A DNA stretch of 64,000 bases from Paraburkholderia aromaticivorans (GCF_012689525.1 NZ_CP051514.1:806001-870000); one strand, 5' to 3'. Counted from the first letter of the stretch, positions 9,201-19,564 are shown. Translations and numbers: made by a program. The notes: generated by a model from the letters alone, not told the origin.

Positions 9201-9693
9201 ACGATTTCCTCTAATGTCTCGTGGTCGTTGAAGAGAATTTACACACCGGTCACGCCGCCCTCCTCGCCCGACGCGTCCGGTTCCGCCGATGCCGTGGATC
9301 GACGCCCGGACTGGAGCTTTCGACGTCACGCGAACATTAGCCGCGCCGCGATCAGGAGTGCGCTCATGGCGATGAACGCCTATGCAAGCATTTTCCTGAC
9401 GGCGCGCGGTACATCGTGACCGTGGTTCACAGCGATTAGCGGCGAGTTGCTGCGTCAGGTCCACGCCAGATGACGCGAGATGGTGAGCACGCCTTCGCTT
9501 CAGAGGCACCAACTCGATCGCGGGCGCCTCTCGCGCAAATTGGCTACCGACGCCTGAATGCGTCAGTGTCGTCGAGAAAATCGGGCGCTCGAGCATACAT
9601 GGCGCACGGTTGTATTTCCCGAATGACGCTGGCCTGAGCGTTCAGTCAGTCGTAACCTTGCGTCCATGTTCCGGGATCTGCGAAACGACGGAT
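9201..9693. other. Intergenic, no gene recognised
   Basis: No frame here has both a ribosome site and a recognisable product; the open frames are extensions or shadows of the neighbouring SDR. No operator copy or strong hairpin was seen. Confidence 0.5.
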
Positions 9694-9890
9694 TCATTTC
9701 AGCGGACGATGCGCCGTCTCTGGCAATGATACAGGGGCGACAAGCGCAACAATGGCGGTGAAAATCAAGTAATAACTCGGCGCAATCTCCGATCCGGTAG
9801 TCTTGATGAGTGTCTCCGAGATCAACGAAGCAAAACCGCCGAAGACCGCCGTTGCAACGCCAAAACCAATTGAAACACCCGTGGTCCGCA
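9694..9890 (-). pseudogene. C-terminal remnant of an MHS-type MFS permease
   Basis: Only the last 64 or so residues survive: TTGVSIGFGVATAVFGGFAS, LISETLIKTTGSEIAPSYY and LPETAHRPLK followed by a stop. These match the same regions of the intact permeases at 11868 (GVSIGFNLSTAIFGGFAPLI, ETAHKPLS) and 43673 (GVSLAFGLATAIFGGFGSLI, ETAHQPLK). Upstream of about 9890 the expected FPTRxRS block is garbled. A third paralogue of the symporter family has therefore been lost here. Confidence 0.8.
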
Positions 9891-9977
9891 AAAGTGATGA
9901 CCGAAATACTCCGCTCGAACATGATCTTGACGGGATCGGGGCGACTCTACGAGTCGCGCGCAAACGGCCGCAAGCGT

Positions 9978-10571
9978 TCAAGTGCTGGATCCATGATTCC
10001 TTTGAAATTGCGGCCAGCGTAGCGCAACGACCTCCCCGTCAGCCGCATAGGCATAGCAACTGTCGATTTTCATGGGACGCCCGTTGGCGTCGACGGGGTC
10101 GGGTGCATTCATACGCAACTCACCCATACTTTGAAGGGCAGCCGTCGCCAGGGGGCTCAATAGCTCTAGCAGGTGCGTACAACTGCGGCCGCCGCCTAGC
10201 CGGCGACGCACTTCGCTATTCCACCCCGCACCTATGCGCAAGCCTATGAGCGACTCCAATGCATCTGCACCGCCACTACAGGTACCGTACGGCGTAGCGC
10301 TCATAAACGTATTGACAGCGCGCACGACCATCGAGTCGTCGAAAACCAGTCGCACCCCCATCTCGTGAATCGGTTCGTGCGCGGCTACCGTGCGGCCTCC
10401 GCCCGGCGCGGTAAACGCTCGAGGCTTCCGATCGGTCACACTCCCCTCGACTTCATATAGCCCATCGCTGCGACGAAAGCCACGCATGCTGATTTGCCGA
10501 TCATGCAATGCTTCGCGTGTGACGTTCTTTGTTGACGAAAGCGACGTAGTCTTATCGAACAGGTCTTCCAT
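9978..10571 (-). CDS. DUF2889-domain protein
   Basis: A 197-residue soluble protein of the DUF2889 family: HDRQISMRGFRRSDGLYEVE (residues about 23-42), GSVTDRKPRAF, HEMGVRLVFDDSMVVRAV, MSATPYGTCSGGADALESL and RRLGGGRSCTHLLELLSPL are the recurring blocks. The function of the family is not established; members often sit in catabolic clusters of proteobacteria. AGGAC precedes the ATG by six bases. No signal peptide or membrane segment. It is the first apparently intact gene upstream of the SDR and symporter pair at 10.9-13.2 kb when approached from the IS-rich side. No operator copy is next to it. Confidence 0.8.
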   Translation of the reverse strand: MEDLFDKTTSLSSTKNVTREALHDRQISMRGFRRSDGLYEVEGSVTDRKPRAFTAPGGGRTVAAHEPIHEMGVRLVFDDSMVVRAVNTFMSATPYGTCSGGADALESLIGLRIGAGWNSEVRRRLGGGRSCTHLLELLSPLATAALQSMGELRMNAPDPVDANGRPMKIDSCYAYAADGEVVALRWPQFQRNHGSST

Positions 10572-10885
10572 GTCTTGTCCTAATCACAGGTGGATATTAG
10601 TTCGCGCATGCAGTGTGATTGCAAGGGATTGCAAAAATGCCGGGGTGACTTCGATATCTCGTTGGCCGTGACCCTGCCATCTGTGCGACGGTATACTGCC
10701 TCCCCTGATTCGGCGTGATCCTGACGACGTAGTGGACCGACCCGGCTACGACATGGTGAGGCAGTCACTTCAAGCTTTGGACCCGTCATGAAACGGCGGC
10801 TGTCCGCGGGTGCTCATCGGAACGCCGGGGCTTCATAGGAACCTTTCGCAACGCGACAGCTTTTCGCCAAACCGATCCTAAGCAC
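10572..10885. other. Intergenic, nothing recognised
   Basis: The 314 bases between the DUF2889 gene and the SDR stop carry no frame with a plausible ribosome site and product, no operator copy and no clear terminator. Confidence 0.5.
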
Positions 10886-11665
10886 TCAGTTGTAACGTGC
10901 CGTCAACCCACCGTCGACGACAACGGTTTCACCGGTCACGTAACTCGCCAGATCCGATAGCAGGAATAGCACGAGACTGCTGACCTCATCGGGCGTGCCA
11001 AGGCGGCCCAACGCGGTTCGCCGCTTGCTGTTCTCTAGCGACGTGGCAGACGACTGGTCCTGCATCGGTGTCTGGATGATACCAGGCGCTACTGCGTTGA
11101 CGCGCACGCCGAGCGGACCCAGGTCCAGCGCCAACGCTCGTGTCAGATTGATCACCGCCCCTTTTGACGCCGCGTACGCGGCCCGCCCTTCCTTCGCGCG
11201 CAGTCCCGCGATCGACCCCATTGCAACGATCGCGCCCTGCTTTGCCTCGGCCATCTGTCGTGCCGCCGCACGGCAGAAGTAGAACACCCCATTCAGGTTC
11301 ACGTCCATCACGCGGTGCCACTGATCGTCAGTGGTCTCGGTCACGTGAGAGCCATGGCTCATTCCGGCATTGGCCACTGCATGCGTCACGACGCCGTGGT
11401 CGGTCAGAATGGCGTCGAAACAGGCATCGATTGCCACGGAGTCGCGCACGTCGACGACGTACCCATATCGCAACGCCTGTTGATCTTCGAACTCTGAATA
11501 TATTTCGTGCAGCGCGCCCGCGAGTCTTCCAGCGTCAACGTCCAACACGAGCGGCGTGGCGCCGACGGCGCGCAGACGCTTGCACAGTGCCAGGCCGATG
11601 CCCGAGGCCGCGCCTGTCACCGGCACAATGGCGGCTTGGAGATTCCAGGGATCTGTGCCGTTCAT
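10886..11665 (-). CDS. Short-chain dehydrogenase/reductase
   Basis: A 259-residue classical SDR, cytoplasmic NAD(P)-dependent alcohol/ketone oxidoreductase. Cofactor loop VTGAASGIGLALCKRL near residues 17-32, NAGMS (the NAG structural motif), catalytic Ser in AMGSIAGLRAKEGR, and YAASK as the YxxxK motif, followed by NAVAPGIIQTPM and a C-terminal VTGETVVVDGG. AGGAGATGAA precedes the ATG. It is the second-to-last gene on the left side of the leftward catabolic region, 200 bases downstream of the MHS symporter. Candidate roles are 3-hydroxyacyl-CoA or a ring-hydroxyl dehydrogenation; the sequence does not tell which. Confidence 0.92.
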   Translation of the reverse strand: MNGTDPWNLQAAIVPVTGAASGIGLALCKRLRAVGATPLVLDVDAGRLAGALHEIYSEFEDQQALRYGYVVDVRDSVAIDACFDAILTDHGVVTHAVANAGMSHGSHVTETTDDQWHRVMDVNLNGVFYFCRAAARQMAEAKQGAIVAMGSIAGLRAKEGRAAYAASKGAVINLTRALALDLGPLGVRVNAVAPGIIQTPMQDQSSATSLENSKRRTALGRLGTPDEVSSLVLFLLSDLASYVTGETVVVDGGLTARYN

Positions 11666-11867
11666 TTCATCTCCTAGGTCGCGTGGCGCAGCCGTCCTCG
11701 CTTGACGGCATCCACCACGAATAGATTTGAATCAATGCCTATCCGAATTAATCTCAATCATGCCGCGACGACATTATCCTGAAATCTCCAAAAACTCATG
11801 CTGGGGCTGGATCGCCTGGTTATTGCGATGGTCCAGCCCTGCGATGTTTCCAAAGATAGCTAAATGT

Positions 11868-13166
11868 CTAGGATAGCGGCTTGTGCGCCGTCTCCTTCAT
11901 TGATGCGATTGCCACCAACGAAATTGCGGCGGCAAATATGACGTAATAGCTCGGTGACTGCTGGGAGCCCGTGAATTTGATAAGGAATTCCGAGATCAAC
12001 GGGGCAAATCCACCGAAGATAGCCGTCGATAGATTAAACCCAATAGACACGCCTGTTGAGCGCATGCGGGTTGGAAAAATCTCGGCCATCGCAGCGGGGC
12101 AGACTCCGGCGAACAGGCCGATCACAATGCCGCAAAGGACAATTGCAGTGAAGATCGGGACAATCGACGACAGGTTGACGAGCATCTGGAACATCGGATA
12201 CGCAAACAGCAGGAAGAACGTTGCCCCGGCAGCCAGCAGTGGCTTACGACCAATCCTGTCCGAAATCACCGCCATTGTCACAATGCTGATCAACATGGCA
12301 AGCAGGCCGGCCGTGTTAACCCATAACGCCCCCGCCGACGAAATATGCCCATGCACAGTCAGAAAGGAAGGGAGGTAGCTGAGAAAAATGTAGAAGGCCA
12401 CGACCCATACCGTGGTGATACCGAGCGTTCTTACGCAAAGAAGCACGACGGATTCCGGCGCGGAGGGGCTCGATTCGGCCTCACTCGCCGGGCGAGCAGT
12501 TTCGAAGATGGGGGACTCATCCACGTGCGAGCGGAGATAATAGCTGATAGGTGTGATCACCAGACCGCCAATGAGAAAAGGAATTCGCCACCCCCAGGCT
12601 TCGAGCGACGCATGATCCATCAACGTCGACAGACCAGCCGCCAGAATCGAGCCGAATAGCGTTCCACCAACCGCACTGGCCTGTTGCAGACAGCTATACA
12701 GGGCGCGCCTTTTGGGCGGCGCCCACTCGATCAGAAAAGAGATCGCATTACCGCATTCCCCACCTTGAGAAAACCCCTGTATCAAACGAAACACCACCAG
12801 CAGAATCGGAGCCGTTATTCCAATTTGAGCATAGGTGGGTAACAGCCCCATCATCAATGTGCCGAGACCCATCATCGGCATGGCGATCATGAGCGCGAGC
12901 TTGCGACCTTTCACATCACCCAGCCGCCCAAAAAATAGTGCGCCCAGTGGTCGAGCGATCAACCCGACGCCAAAAATCGCAAAGGTTCCAACGAGTGACG
13001 TGGCGGCCGAATGTTCTGCCGGGAAGAAGTTGTGGGCAAACAGCACTGCGAAATAGGCATAGCACACGAAATCGTAGTTCTCAAGCGCATTGCCCAGGAC
13101 ACTTGCAACGACTGCCTTTCTCCGTTTGCTGATAGTCGGGTGTGCCTCCAACGCCTGCGTACTCAT
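11868..13166 (-). CDS. MFS transporter, metabolite:H+ symporter (MHS) type
   Basis: An inner-membrane permease of 432 residues, close to the family norm. It shows the MHS/ProP-like opening VVASVLGNALENYDFVCYAYFA, motif A in the first loop (FGRLGDVKGRKLALM), QGFSQGGECGNAISFLIEWAPP in the segment 4-5 region and the ending MKETAHKPLS. Such carriers import organic acids such as alpha-ketoglutarate, dicarboxylates or aromatic acids with protons. The start has a near-ideal ribosome site (GGAGGTGAC just before ATG). It is closely related to the permease at 43673 and the remnant at 9694, so this region once held three. It is probably the uptake system for the cluster substrate or an intermediate. Confidence 0.93.
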   Translation of the reverse strand: MSTQALEAHPTISKRRKAVVASVLGNALENYDFVCYAYFAVLFAHNFFPAEHSAATSLVGTFAIFGVGLIARPLGALFFGRLGDVKGRKLALMIAMPMMGLGTLMMGLLPTYAQIGITAPILLVVFRLIQGFSQGGECGNAISFLIEWAPPKRRALYSCLQQASAVGGTLFGSILAAGLSTLMDHASLEAWGWRIPFLIGGLVITPISYYLRSHVDESPIFETARPASEAESSPSAPESVVLLCVRTLGITTVWVVAFYIFLSYLPSFLTVHGHISSAGALWVNTAGLLAMLISIVTMAVISDRIGRKPLLAAGATFFLLFAYPMFQMLVNLSSIVPIFTAIVLCGIVIGLFAGVCPAAMAEIFPTRMRSTGVSIGFNLSTAIFGGFAPLISEFLIKFTGSQQSPSYYVIFAAAISLVAIASMKETAHKPLS

Positions 13167-13510
13167 GTCACCTCCAATCGAGAATTTTTATGGACTGCTT
13201 TTTTAAACTGAACAATCCCCTTTCACTGCGCCGAAGAAGGGATCTTCAGGAACCGAAAGTGAGCGCGTGCCGGGGGCGTATCTGCCTGATGGCTTATTAA
13301 ACATAGCCGTCGCGCACGCACGCTACCGCATACCACGCGGTGCGAACCGTGTGCCCCGCAGCTGGGATATCTGTGTGAATAACGCTGCGACACCGGACCA
13401 GCGCCCTCTCCCGGAGCATCTGCGATCAATTTTATAAATTGGAATGAATGCAGTACATCGCATACTGCTGCTGATCCGACGTCTGTTATACCGACGACAG
13501 GATCAGAGGA
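13167..13510. other. Intergenic between symporter and SDR
   Basis: The 344 bases contain no convincing gene and no ATGCAT operator. A separate promoter for the symporter could lie here, but no clear -35/-10 pair was picked out. Confidence 0.4.
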
Positions 13511-14260
13511 TTAGCCAAAACGGCCGCCCGTTACGTGCAGCACTTCCCCCGTAATAAAACTGGCGCGCTCGCTTGCCAGAAAGGCGACCGCATCGGCCAC
13601 ATCTTCTGGGCGTCCCGCCCGTTTCACGGATTGCATCTTTACCGCGCGCTCCTTAATCATCTCATACGTATCCAGCGCCTGAATCATCTCCGTTTCCATG
13701 AAGCCCGGGGCGACGCAATTGACAGTAATGCCGTATCGTCCCTCTTCGATGGCCAGAGATTTTGCCATGCCGATCAGCCCGGCCTTGGCGGCCGAGTAAT
13801 TCGCCTGTGTCGGATTGCCGAAATGCGCTCGGGAGCTAATGTTGACGACACGGCCCCAACCCTGCTCGATCATATGCGGCATCACCGCTTTCGATACGAG
13901 AAAAGCCCCTTTGAGCATGACGTTTATCACGAAGTCCCAGTCGTCCTCGGTCATCTTGACCAGGTACTTATCTCGAGGCGAACCCGCATTATTAACCAGG
14001 ATATGCACGGTTCCGAACGTCGCCACGGTCTCGTCGACCAGTCGCTGAACATCGTCCGGTTTGGTGATGTCACCGATCACGCAGTGGGCGGAGAACCCGT
14101 CCGCACGCAGTGCCGCGGCCGTGTCCTCGGCACGATCGCGCGAGATGTCCGTGATGACGACTTTCGCGCCTTCCTCTGCCAAACGACGCGCCGTGGCAGC
14201 ACCGAGGCCGCGCGCGGAACCCGTCACGATCGCCACCTTGTTTTCGAGATCCAGATTCAT
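13511..14260 (-). CDS. FabG-like SDR (3-oxoacyl reductase / 3-hydroxyacyl-CoA dehydrogenase)
   Basis: A 249-residue classical SDR close to FabG. It carries VTGSARGLGAATARRL (cofactor loop), NNAGSPRD, catalytic NISSRAHFGNPTQANYSAAKAG with Ser, Tyr and Lys in place, VAPGFMETEM and a C-terminal ASFITGEVLHVTGG. AAAGGA lies 8 bases before the ATG. It follows the mcd gene by 133 bases in the same direction and is best read as the 3-hydroxyacyl-CoA dehydrogenase step between the enoyl-CoA hydratase (18751) and the thiolase (19565), since no HAD-type dehydrogenase is present. That assignment is an inference from context. Confidence 0.92.
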   Translation of the reverse strand: MNLDLENKVAIVTGSARGLGAATARRLAEEGAKVVITDISRDRAEDTAAALRADGFSAHCVIGDITKPDDVQRLVDETVATFGTVHILVNNAGSPRDKYLVKMTEDDWDFVINVMLKGAFLVSKAVMPHMIEQGWGRVVNISSRAHFGNPTQANYSAAKAGLIGMAKSLAIEEGRYGITVNCVAPGFMETEMIQALDTYEMIKERAVKMQSVKRAGRPEDVADAVAFLASERASFITGEVLHVTGGRFG

Positions 14261-14393
14261 TTCGCAATTCCTTTCTTATCAGATGGAGGACAGCGCTGCA
14301 TCGAACAGTCGCGCGCCTCCACATCAAACCGCCAATTTTGCATAGCACGCCACTGATGCAACAGCATGCCCGCTTCGGATCATTCTTCGGCCG

Positions 14394-16046
14394 TTAATCC
14401 CGGCGGGAGATTAACCCCCGGCCGATCACCTGTGCCTGAATTTCTGCTGCGCCTTCGAAGATACTCAAAATGCGCGCGTCACACAGCACGCGACTAATTT
14501 CGAACTCAAGCGCGTAGCCATTACCGCCGTGGATTTGCAGGCCGGTATCCGCATTGCTCCAGGCAACGCGCGCCGCCAGCAACTTGGCCATGCCGGCCTC
14601 GATATCACACCGATGCCCCTTCTCTTTCTCGGTCGCAGCAAAGTATGTCAACTCGCGCGCCATGACAGTCTCGGCAAGCATCATGGCCAGTTTGTCGGAC
14701 ACCCGCGGGAATTCGACAATCGGTCGGCCAAACTGCTTTCTGTCGCCCGCATACCGCCAGGCCAGCTCGAACCCACGCCACGCGACGCCGACTGCACGTG
14801 CTGCGGTCTGAATCCGGGCACCTTCAAAGGTTTTCATCAATTGCCGGAAACCTTGACCCCGATTGCCGCCCAGTACCGCTTCGCCTTTTACCTCGAAGCG
14901 ATCGAAGGCGATTTCGTATTCCTTCATTCCGCGATAGCCCAGCACCGGGATTTCGCCGCCGCTCATGCCCTGAGTCGGGAACGGGTCCTGGCCGGATCCG
15001 CGAAGCTTTGGGGCGAGGAACATCGACAGCCCCGCGTAGCCGCTCACGTCAGGTTCGGATCGCGCCAGCACGGTCATCAAATCACTTCGCGCTGCATGAG
15101 TGATCCAGGTCTTATTTCCATCAATCTGCCAACCGCCGCCCGGCAGTTGCGTCGCGCGTGTACGGAGCGAGGCCAGATCCGAACCCGTATCGGGTTCCGT
15201 GAAAACAGCCGTCGGCAGCACTTCGCCAGACGAAATCTTCGGGAGCCAATGCGCCTTCTGCTCGGGCGTACCCGCGCTTGCTATCAGTTCACCGGCGATT
15301 TCCGAACGCGTACCGAGCGAACCCGCCGCGATCCAGGCGCGGCTCAATTCCTCCGTCACAATGCACATGGCGTGCTTGCCGAGTCCCAGTCCACCGAATT
15401 CGGCAGGAATACACACGCCGAACGTACCAAGTTCTGCCAGCTTGGCCACCACCGCATCTGGAATCAACTCATCTGCGAGATGCCAGCTTTGCGCGTAGGG
15501 GGTGATCTCCTTTGCCGCGAAACGGCGGAACTGGTCGCGTATCAGATCAAGGTCCTCGTCGAACACGGTTTCCGACACCACGCTGCCGTTTCGATAGAGC
15601 TCGATGAGCGCTTGACGGTTTTCAGGCGCTGAGCCCGTCGCGATGACCCATTGCACATCCCCATGCGTCGCCAGGTCGAGCGCTGGCTTTTCGAGCTTCA
15701 GTTCTCGCGGACGGAATATCTCGTTCTGGGTCATGGGAATGCCCGACGCCAGTTGTGCGAGATATTCTGAGAGGCCCACGAGCAGGACCCGCTCCTCCAC
15801 TTCGCCCAATCGTCCTTCATTGAAGAGACGCTGCCCCCACTCGACAGACCGCGCGATCGCCTCAACAGTGGTCGCCACCCAGGCCAGACCATGCACTGCC
15901 CGTTGATGGCGGTCCAGCAATGTCGCGTCCGCGCGACCATCGACACAGCACAGCACCTCGACCGCGTGACGAACCGCTTCGGCATAGGACCGGACGGCAG
16001 GCACAACGCCGCCAAAATGTTTCAGGAGGTTTTCGGATTGGGACAC
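14394..16046 (-). CDS. mcd: (2S)-methylsuccinyl-CoA dehydrogenase-like acyl-CoA dehydrogenase
   Basis: A 550-residue FAD enzyme, about 170 residues longer than ordinary acyl-CoA dehydrogenases. The extra N-terminal helical part ([39 protein letters not shown]) is the mark of methylsuccinyl-CoA dehydrogenase, which oxidises (2S)-methylsuccinyl-CoA to mesaconyl-C1-CoA (2-methylfumaryl-CoA) in the ethylmalonyl-CoA pathway. The dehydrogenase core holds [41 protein letters not shown] and the C-terminal [18 protein letters not shown] with the usual catalytic Glu. The start is GTG with only a weak GGA upstream. It follows mct by 32 bases, exactly the enzyme that uses its product. Electrons would go to the local ETF. 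Confidence 0.85.
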   Translation of the reverse strand: MSQSENLLKHFGGVVPAVRSYAEAVRHAVEVLCCVDGRADATLLDRHQRAVHGLAWVATTVEAIARSVEWGQRLFNEGRLGEVEERVLLVGLSEYLAQLASGIPMTQNEIFRPRELKLEKPALDLATHGDVQWVIATGSAPENRQALIELYRNGSVVSETVFDEDLDLIRDQFRRFAAKEITPYAQSWHLADELIPDAVVAKLAELGTFGVCIPAEFGGLGLGKHAMCIVTEELSRAWIAAGSLGTRSEIAGELIASAGTPEQKAHWLPKISSGEVLPTAVFTEPDTGSDLASLRTRATQLPGGGWQIDGNKTWITHAARSDLMTVLARSEPDVSGYAGLSMFLAPKLRGSGQDPFPTQGMSGGEIPVLGYRGMKEYEIAFDRFEVKGEAVLGGNRGQGFRQLMKTFEGARIQTAARAVGVAWRGFELAWRYAGDRKQFGRPIVEFPRVSDKLAMMLAETVMARELTYFAATEKEKGHRCDIEAGMAKLLAARVAWSNADTGLQIHGGNGYALEFEISRVLCDARILSIFEGAAEIQAQVIGRGLISRRD

Positions 16047-16078
16047 GATGATGGATTCCGTCTTAAATTGGGTACGAT

Positions 16079-17302
16079 CTATTCGGAAACGCCTGCGACA
16101 ACACCTGCGTCATGTAACTCCCCGACTTGCGAAGAGCTCAGCGAAAGAACTTCCATTAACACCTGGTCGGTGTGTTCGCCCAGGTGCGGAGCGCGAACAA
16201 TGGGTTGCCGCTGCATACCCTGGAAGGTGGCAGCCGACCCCGGCGCGGGATATCGGTGACCGCTGGGGTGGTCAAGCGTCTGAAATAGCGGCCCTGTTGT
16301 CGAGAAGCGAGGCTCGTCTGTCAACGCGGATTGCAAGGTGCGGTAAGGTGACCAGCACACGCCGTTCGCTGAAAAACCCACCTTGAGATCGTCCACTGAT
16401 CGCAGGGCAATTGCACGCTCGAATAGCGGGAAGAGCACCTCGCGATGACGAAAGCGCGTTCCCTCGTCACGTGCAAAGGACACCTGGAGCGCAGATTCGA
16501 GTTGCGCGACCGCCGACTTCAGTTCCAGCACCTTGACCAACCCGGACCACTGCCGCGCGGTGATCGCCACGACCATGATGCGATGCCCGTCGACGGTCAT
16601 AAAATCACGGCCAAAAGCCCCGAAAAGTGCATTGCCCATCCGGGGACGATCCCCCTGAGTCAGCACCTCGGCGATCTGACCCATGTGGCCAAGCGAGGTC
16701 AGCGCGACATCCGACAGCGGCAGCAGGACTTCCTGTCCTTCACCTGTATCACGTCGATGACGTTCGGCAGCCAGCAACGCAAAGGCGGCATACGCACCCG
16801 TCATCAGATCCCACGCCGGCAGGACGTGATTCACCGGCTTGTCACCGTTCACGGGCTCGCCGGTCATGAGAGGAACGCCGACTGCCGCATTGACCGTGTA
16901 GTCGACTGCGGACTCACCGTCGTTCCACCCCATCACCCGCGCTGAAATCAGATCAGCTCGCCGTTTGCGCAGTACATCGTGCGCAAGAAAGCCACCCTGT
17001 GGAAAATTGGTCACGAACAGTCCGCTGTCTTGACCGGGACTGGTAATGATCTGAGTGGCCAGCTCGCGCCCCTGAGCGCTCGACAGGTCGATCGCTATCG
17101 ATTTCTTGCCCTTGTTGAGGCCTTCCCAGTAGAAACTGCTTCCGCCCTCCGATACGGGCCAGCGCCGATAATCCGGCCCCCCCCCAATCGGATCAATGCG
17201 AATGACCTCCGCACCCATCTGCTGCAAATGCAGCGCGCAGGAAGGTGCAGCGATAAAAGACGCGCATTCGACAACGCGCATGCCATGAAGCAACTGATAC
17301 AT
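16079..17302 (-). CDS. mct: 2-methylfumaryl-CoA isomerase (mesaconyl-CoA C1-C4 CoA transferase)
   Basis: A 407-residue family III CoA-transferase. Unlike generic CaiB/BaiF proteins it carries the Mct-specific blocks [67 protein letters not shown] with the CoA-accepting Asp near residue 165, and [17 protein letters not shown]. Mct moves CoA within mesaconyl-CoA from C1 to C4, known from the 3-hydroxypropionate bicycle. It lies between the ADP-forming-type ligase and mcd, with GGGGAG nine bases before its ATG. With Mcd upstream in the chemistry and Meh and a citramalyl-CoA lyase in the next operon, it completes a route to acetyl-CoA and pyruvate. Confidence 0.88.
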   Translation of the reverse strand: MYQLLHGMRVVECASFIAAPSCALHLQQMGAEVIRIDPIGGGPDYRRWPVSEGGSSFYWEGLNKGKKSIAIDLSSAQGRELATQIITSPGQDSGLFVTNFPQGGFLAHDVLRKRRADLISARVMGWNDGESAVDYTVNAAVGVPLMTGEPVNGDKPVNHVLPAWDLMTGAYAAFALLAAERHRRDTGEGQEVLLPLSDVALTSLGHMGQIAEVLTQGDRPRMGNALFGAFGRDFMTVDGHRIMVVAITARQWSGLVKVLELKSAVAQLESALQVSFARDEGTRFRHREVLFPLFERAIALRSVDDLKVGFSANGVCWSPYRTLQSALTDEPRFSTTGPLFQTLDHPSGHRYPAPGSAATFQGMQRQPIVRAPHLGEHTDQVLMEVLSLSSSQVGELHDAGVVAGVSE

Positions 17303-17339
17303 GGATCAAGACTCCCCAATCACAATGCAGGCGTTTGTC

Positions 17340-18728
17340 TTACGCTTTCCGTGAATTAAGACTGAAATCAGCAAGACGCTTGAGTGCCCGCACGGCACGA
17401 ACAGGCTCGGCATAGGTCGGAATGCGCCGCTGCTGTAGCCATTGGCGCGGGCGCCCTGTGCTCCCTGACCAGGCGACGGCAAACGGCTTATGCGTGGTTT
17501 CGCACGCAGCCGCGATACCCTCGACGAGCGCTTCGCCGCCTCGATCTGCGTTGCCGAGCACCACCAGAATCATGTCGACTTCGTTGTCGACCACGACCTG
17601 ATCCAGCACGCGGCGGATCAGCGACGGATCGGTGAGAAGTGCACCCGTGAGATCGACTGGGTTCGCAACCGAGCCGTATGCCGGCAACATCGGGCGAATG
17701 ACGTCCTGGACTGAAGGCGACAACGCGTTGACCGAGAGTCCGCCCAGCACTGCCGCGTCGGTCGTCAGCGCTGATGCCCCGCCGCTGGAGGTGATGATCG
17801 CAATCCGATGGCCCGCAGCCCGGCGGCCCTGGCGAAACAACATGGCAGCATCCGTGGCCGCTTCCATGCTTTCAACGCGAATCGCGCCATACCGCTCGAC
17901 CAGCGCGTTGAACTCGGCATCCGAGCCTGGTTGCGAGCCGGTATGGAGGCCCACGGCACGCGCACCTTCCGCGGTCGCCCCTGACTTCAGCAGCAGCAAC
18001 GGCTTGCCACGCTGGCGCGCGGCGTCAGCCGCTTCAGCCAGCATCGGCAGCCGTGTTGCATCTTCGAGATAGCCCATCAGAATGGAGACATCATCTGCGT
18101 GGGCGAAGCGGCCGAGCAACTCCGCGACGCACACGTCAGCCTCGTTACCGGTATTGGCGTAGTAGCGCACACCGACGCCAGCTGCGACCATTGAGGCGAA
18201 CATGAACGTGCCGACTGCGCCGCTCTGGCTCGCAAGCGCGATGGGATCGTCGGGCATGTCCATCTGCTCGTCGAACGCGGAGGAAAAGGTCGCGAAGGTT
18301 CGGCTAGGCAACGCAAACGTGCCCAGACAGTTCGGCCCAATCACCCGCAGCCCGGTACTACGGCAGATCTCCTTGATCTCCGCCTGTAGCGCCGTGCCGT
18401 CGCCCCCCATCTCTGCAAAGCCCGATGCAAAGATGATGGCCGCTGACACCCCAGCAGCCGCGCTGTCGCGCAAAGCCTGTGCAACGGAATGCGACGGCAC
18501 GACAACAATCGCCAGGTCCACCGGTCCCGGTGCATCGGCTAGCGAGGCGTAACTCCGTACGCCCTGCACCTCCGCACGTTTGGGATTCACGGGCACTATC
18601 GTGCCGGCAAATCCCAAACGCAACAAATAATCGAGTGGGCGGCCGGACAACTTGGCCGGATCGTTCGAGGCCCCGATGATCGCAATGCCTCGCGGGCGAA
18701 AAATGGCTTCTTCAAGCGTGATGGACAC
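17340..18728 (-). CDS. ADP-forming acetate-CoA ligase-like protein, alpha part only
   Basis: A 462-residue protein of the NDP-forming acyl-CoA synthetase superfamily. Residues about 1-130 form a CoA-binding Rossmann domain (FRPRGIAIIGASNDPAKLSG), followed by two succinyl-CoA-ligase-like domains (IGPNCLGTFALP, ALASQSGAVGTFMF, NEADVCVAELLG; ITSSGGASALTTDAAVLGG). The ATP-grasp beta domain usually fused or encoded alongside is absent here and nowhere in the window. The start chosen is GTG at 18728, with GGAGA nine bases upstream; a frame extending 40 codons further has no ribosome site. It may act with a distant beta subunit, or as a CoA-binding protein of altered function. Confidence 0.85.
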   Translation of the reverse strand: MSITLEEAIFRPRGIAIIGASNDPAKLSGRPLDYLLRLGFAGTIVPVNPKRAEVQGVRSYASLADAPGPVDLAIVVVPSHSVAQALRDSAAAGVSAAIIFASGFAEMGGDGTALQAEIKEICRSTGLRVIGPNCLGTFALPSRTFATFSSAFDEQMDMPDDPIALASQSGAVGTFMFASMVAAGVGVRYYANTGNEADVCVAELLGRFAHADDVSILMGYLEDATRLPMLAEAADAARQRGKPLLLLKSGATAEGARAVGLHTGSQPGSDAEFNALVERYGAIRVESMEAATDAAMLFRQGRRAAGHRIAIITSSGGASALTTDAAVLGGLSVNALSPSVQDVIRPMLPAYGSVANPVDLTGALLTDPSLIRRVLDQVVVDNEVDMILVVLGNADRGGEALVEGIAAACETTHKPFAVAWSGSTGRPRQWLQQRRIPTYAEPVRAVRALKRLADFSLNSRKA

Positions 18729-18750
18729 GGTATCTGTTCTCCGGTTTCGC

Positions 18751-19539
18751 TCAAACAAACTTCGGCGGGCGGCGCTCACGATGCGACAGAACACCCTCCT
18801 TGACCTCTGGACCACCAAAGCCGAGGAATTCAAGCGCGAGCGATGCATCGAACAGCGGCATCTGTTGCCGATACCAGCTATTCAGCGAGTACTTGGTCAG
18901 CGCGATGGCTTCCTGCGCGCCATGCGCAAGACGATGGGCGACATCCCGAGCGGTTTCGAGCAATTTGTCGTCATCGACGCATTTGGAAACGAGATTGATG
19001 CGCTCTGCCTCTTCACCGGACATGTGCTCGCACGTCAAGAGGTAATACTTGGCTTTCGCCATGCCACACAGCAACGGCCACACCATCGACGCGTGATCGC
19101 CAGCAGCCACGCCGAGCCGGGTATGTCCATCGACAATCTTGGCAGTACGCGCCGCGATCGAGATATCGGCCATCATCGCGACGATCAGACCTGCTCCGAC
19201 CGCCGGCCCGTGGATAGCCGACACAATCGGCTTGCTGCAATTGATCAGGTTGGTCACGAGATCGCGTGTTTCACGGTACACGCGCATCCGCACCGCGTAG
19301 CTCTCGATCTGATCGTCGATCAGATCAAAGCTTCCGCCTGCCGAAAAAGCACGCCCCTCACCGCGCACCAGGACTACGCGGGTATCTGGATCGGCGTCGA
19401 TGACCTGCCATACTTTCGGCAATTCGGCATGCACGCGGGCATCCACTGCATTGAGATTCGGCCCGTCGAACACCATCTCGAGCACACCGTCTTCGTGCTG
19501 CTCAAAGCGCATCGGGAATTGCTTGTATCGTTCCAACAT
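18751..19539 (-). CDS. Enoyl-CoA hydratase/isomerase family protein
   Basis: A 262-residue crotonase-fold protein. It has [17 protein letters not shown] near the N terminus, [20 protein letters not shown] (oxyanion-hole region) and [20 protein letters not shown] (second oxyanion Gly). The usual catalytic Glu pair is not obvious: the GxGSG-type region reads [22 protein letters not shown], where Asp occupies the position often held by Glu, as in hydrolase or isomerase members. GGAG lies ten bases before the ATG chosen (19539). It is 25 bases downstream of the thiolase. Probably hydrates or isomerises an unsaturated acyl-CoA in this pathway, but the altered residues leave the exact reaction open. 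Confidence 0.88.
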   Translation of the reverse strand: MLERYKQFPMRFEQHEDGVLEMVFDGPNLNAVDARVHAELPKVWQVIDADPDTRVVLVRGEGRAFSAGGSFDLIDDQIESYAVRMRVYRETRDLVTNLINCSKPIVSAIHGPAVGAGLIVAMMADISIAARTAKIVDGHTRLGVAAGDHASMVWPLLCGMAKAKYYLLTCEHMSGEEAERINLVSKCVDDDKLLETARDVAHRLAHGAQEAIALTKYSLNSWYRQQMPLFDASLALEFLGFGGPEVKEGVLSHRERRPPKFV

Positions 19540-19564
19540 GGGATATGTCTCCAATTCAGAATAT

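Noticed and set aside
8475..9419. 314-codon plus-strand open frame over the SDR at 8442
   Set aside because: Antisense to a gene with a good ribosome site and clear SDR motifs; no recognisable product.
14529..15632. 367-codon plus-strand open frame antisense to mcd
   Set aside because: It is a shadow of the highly conserved acyl-CoA dehydrogenase frame in GC-rich DNA; its translation resembles no family and it lacks a ribosome site.
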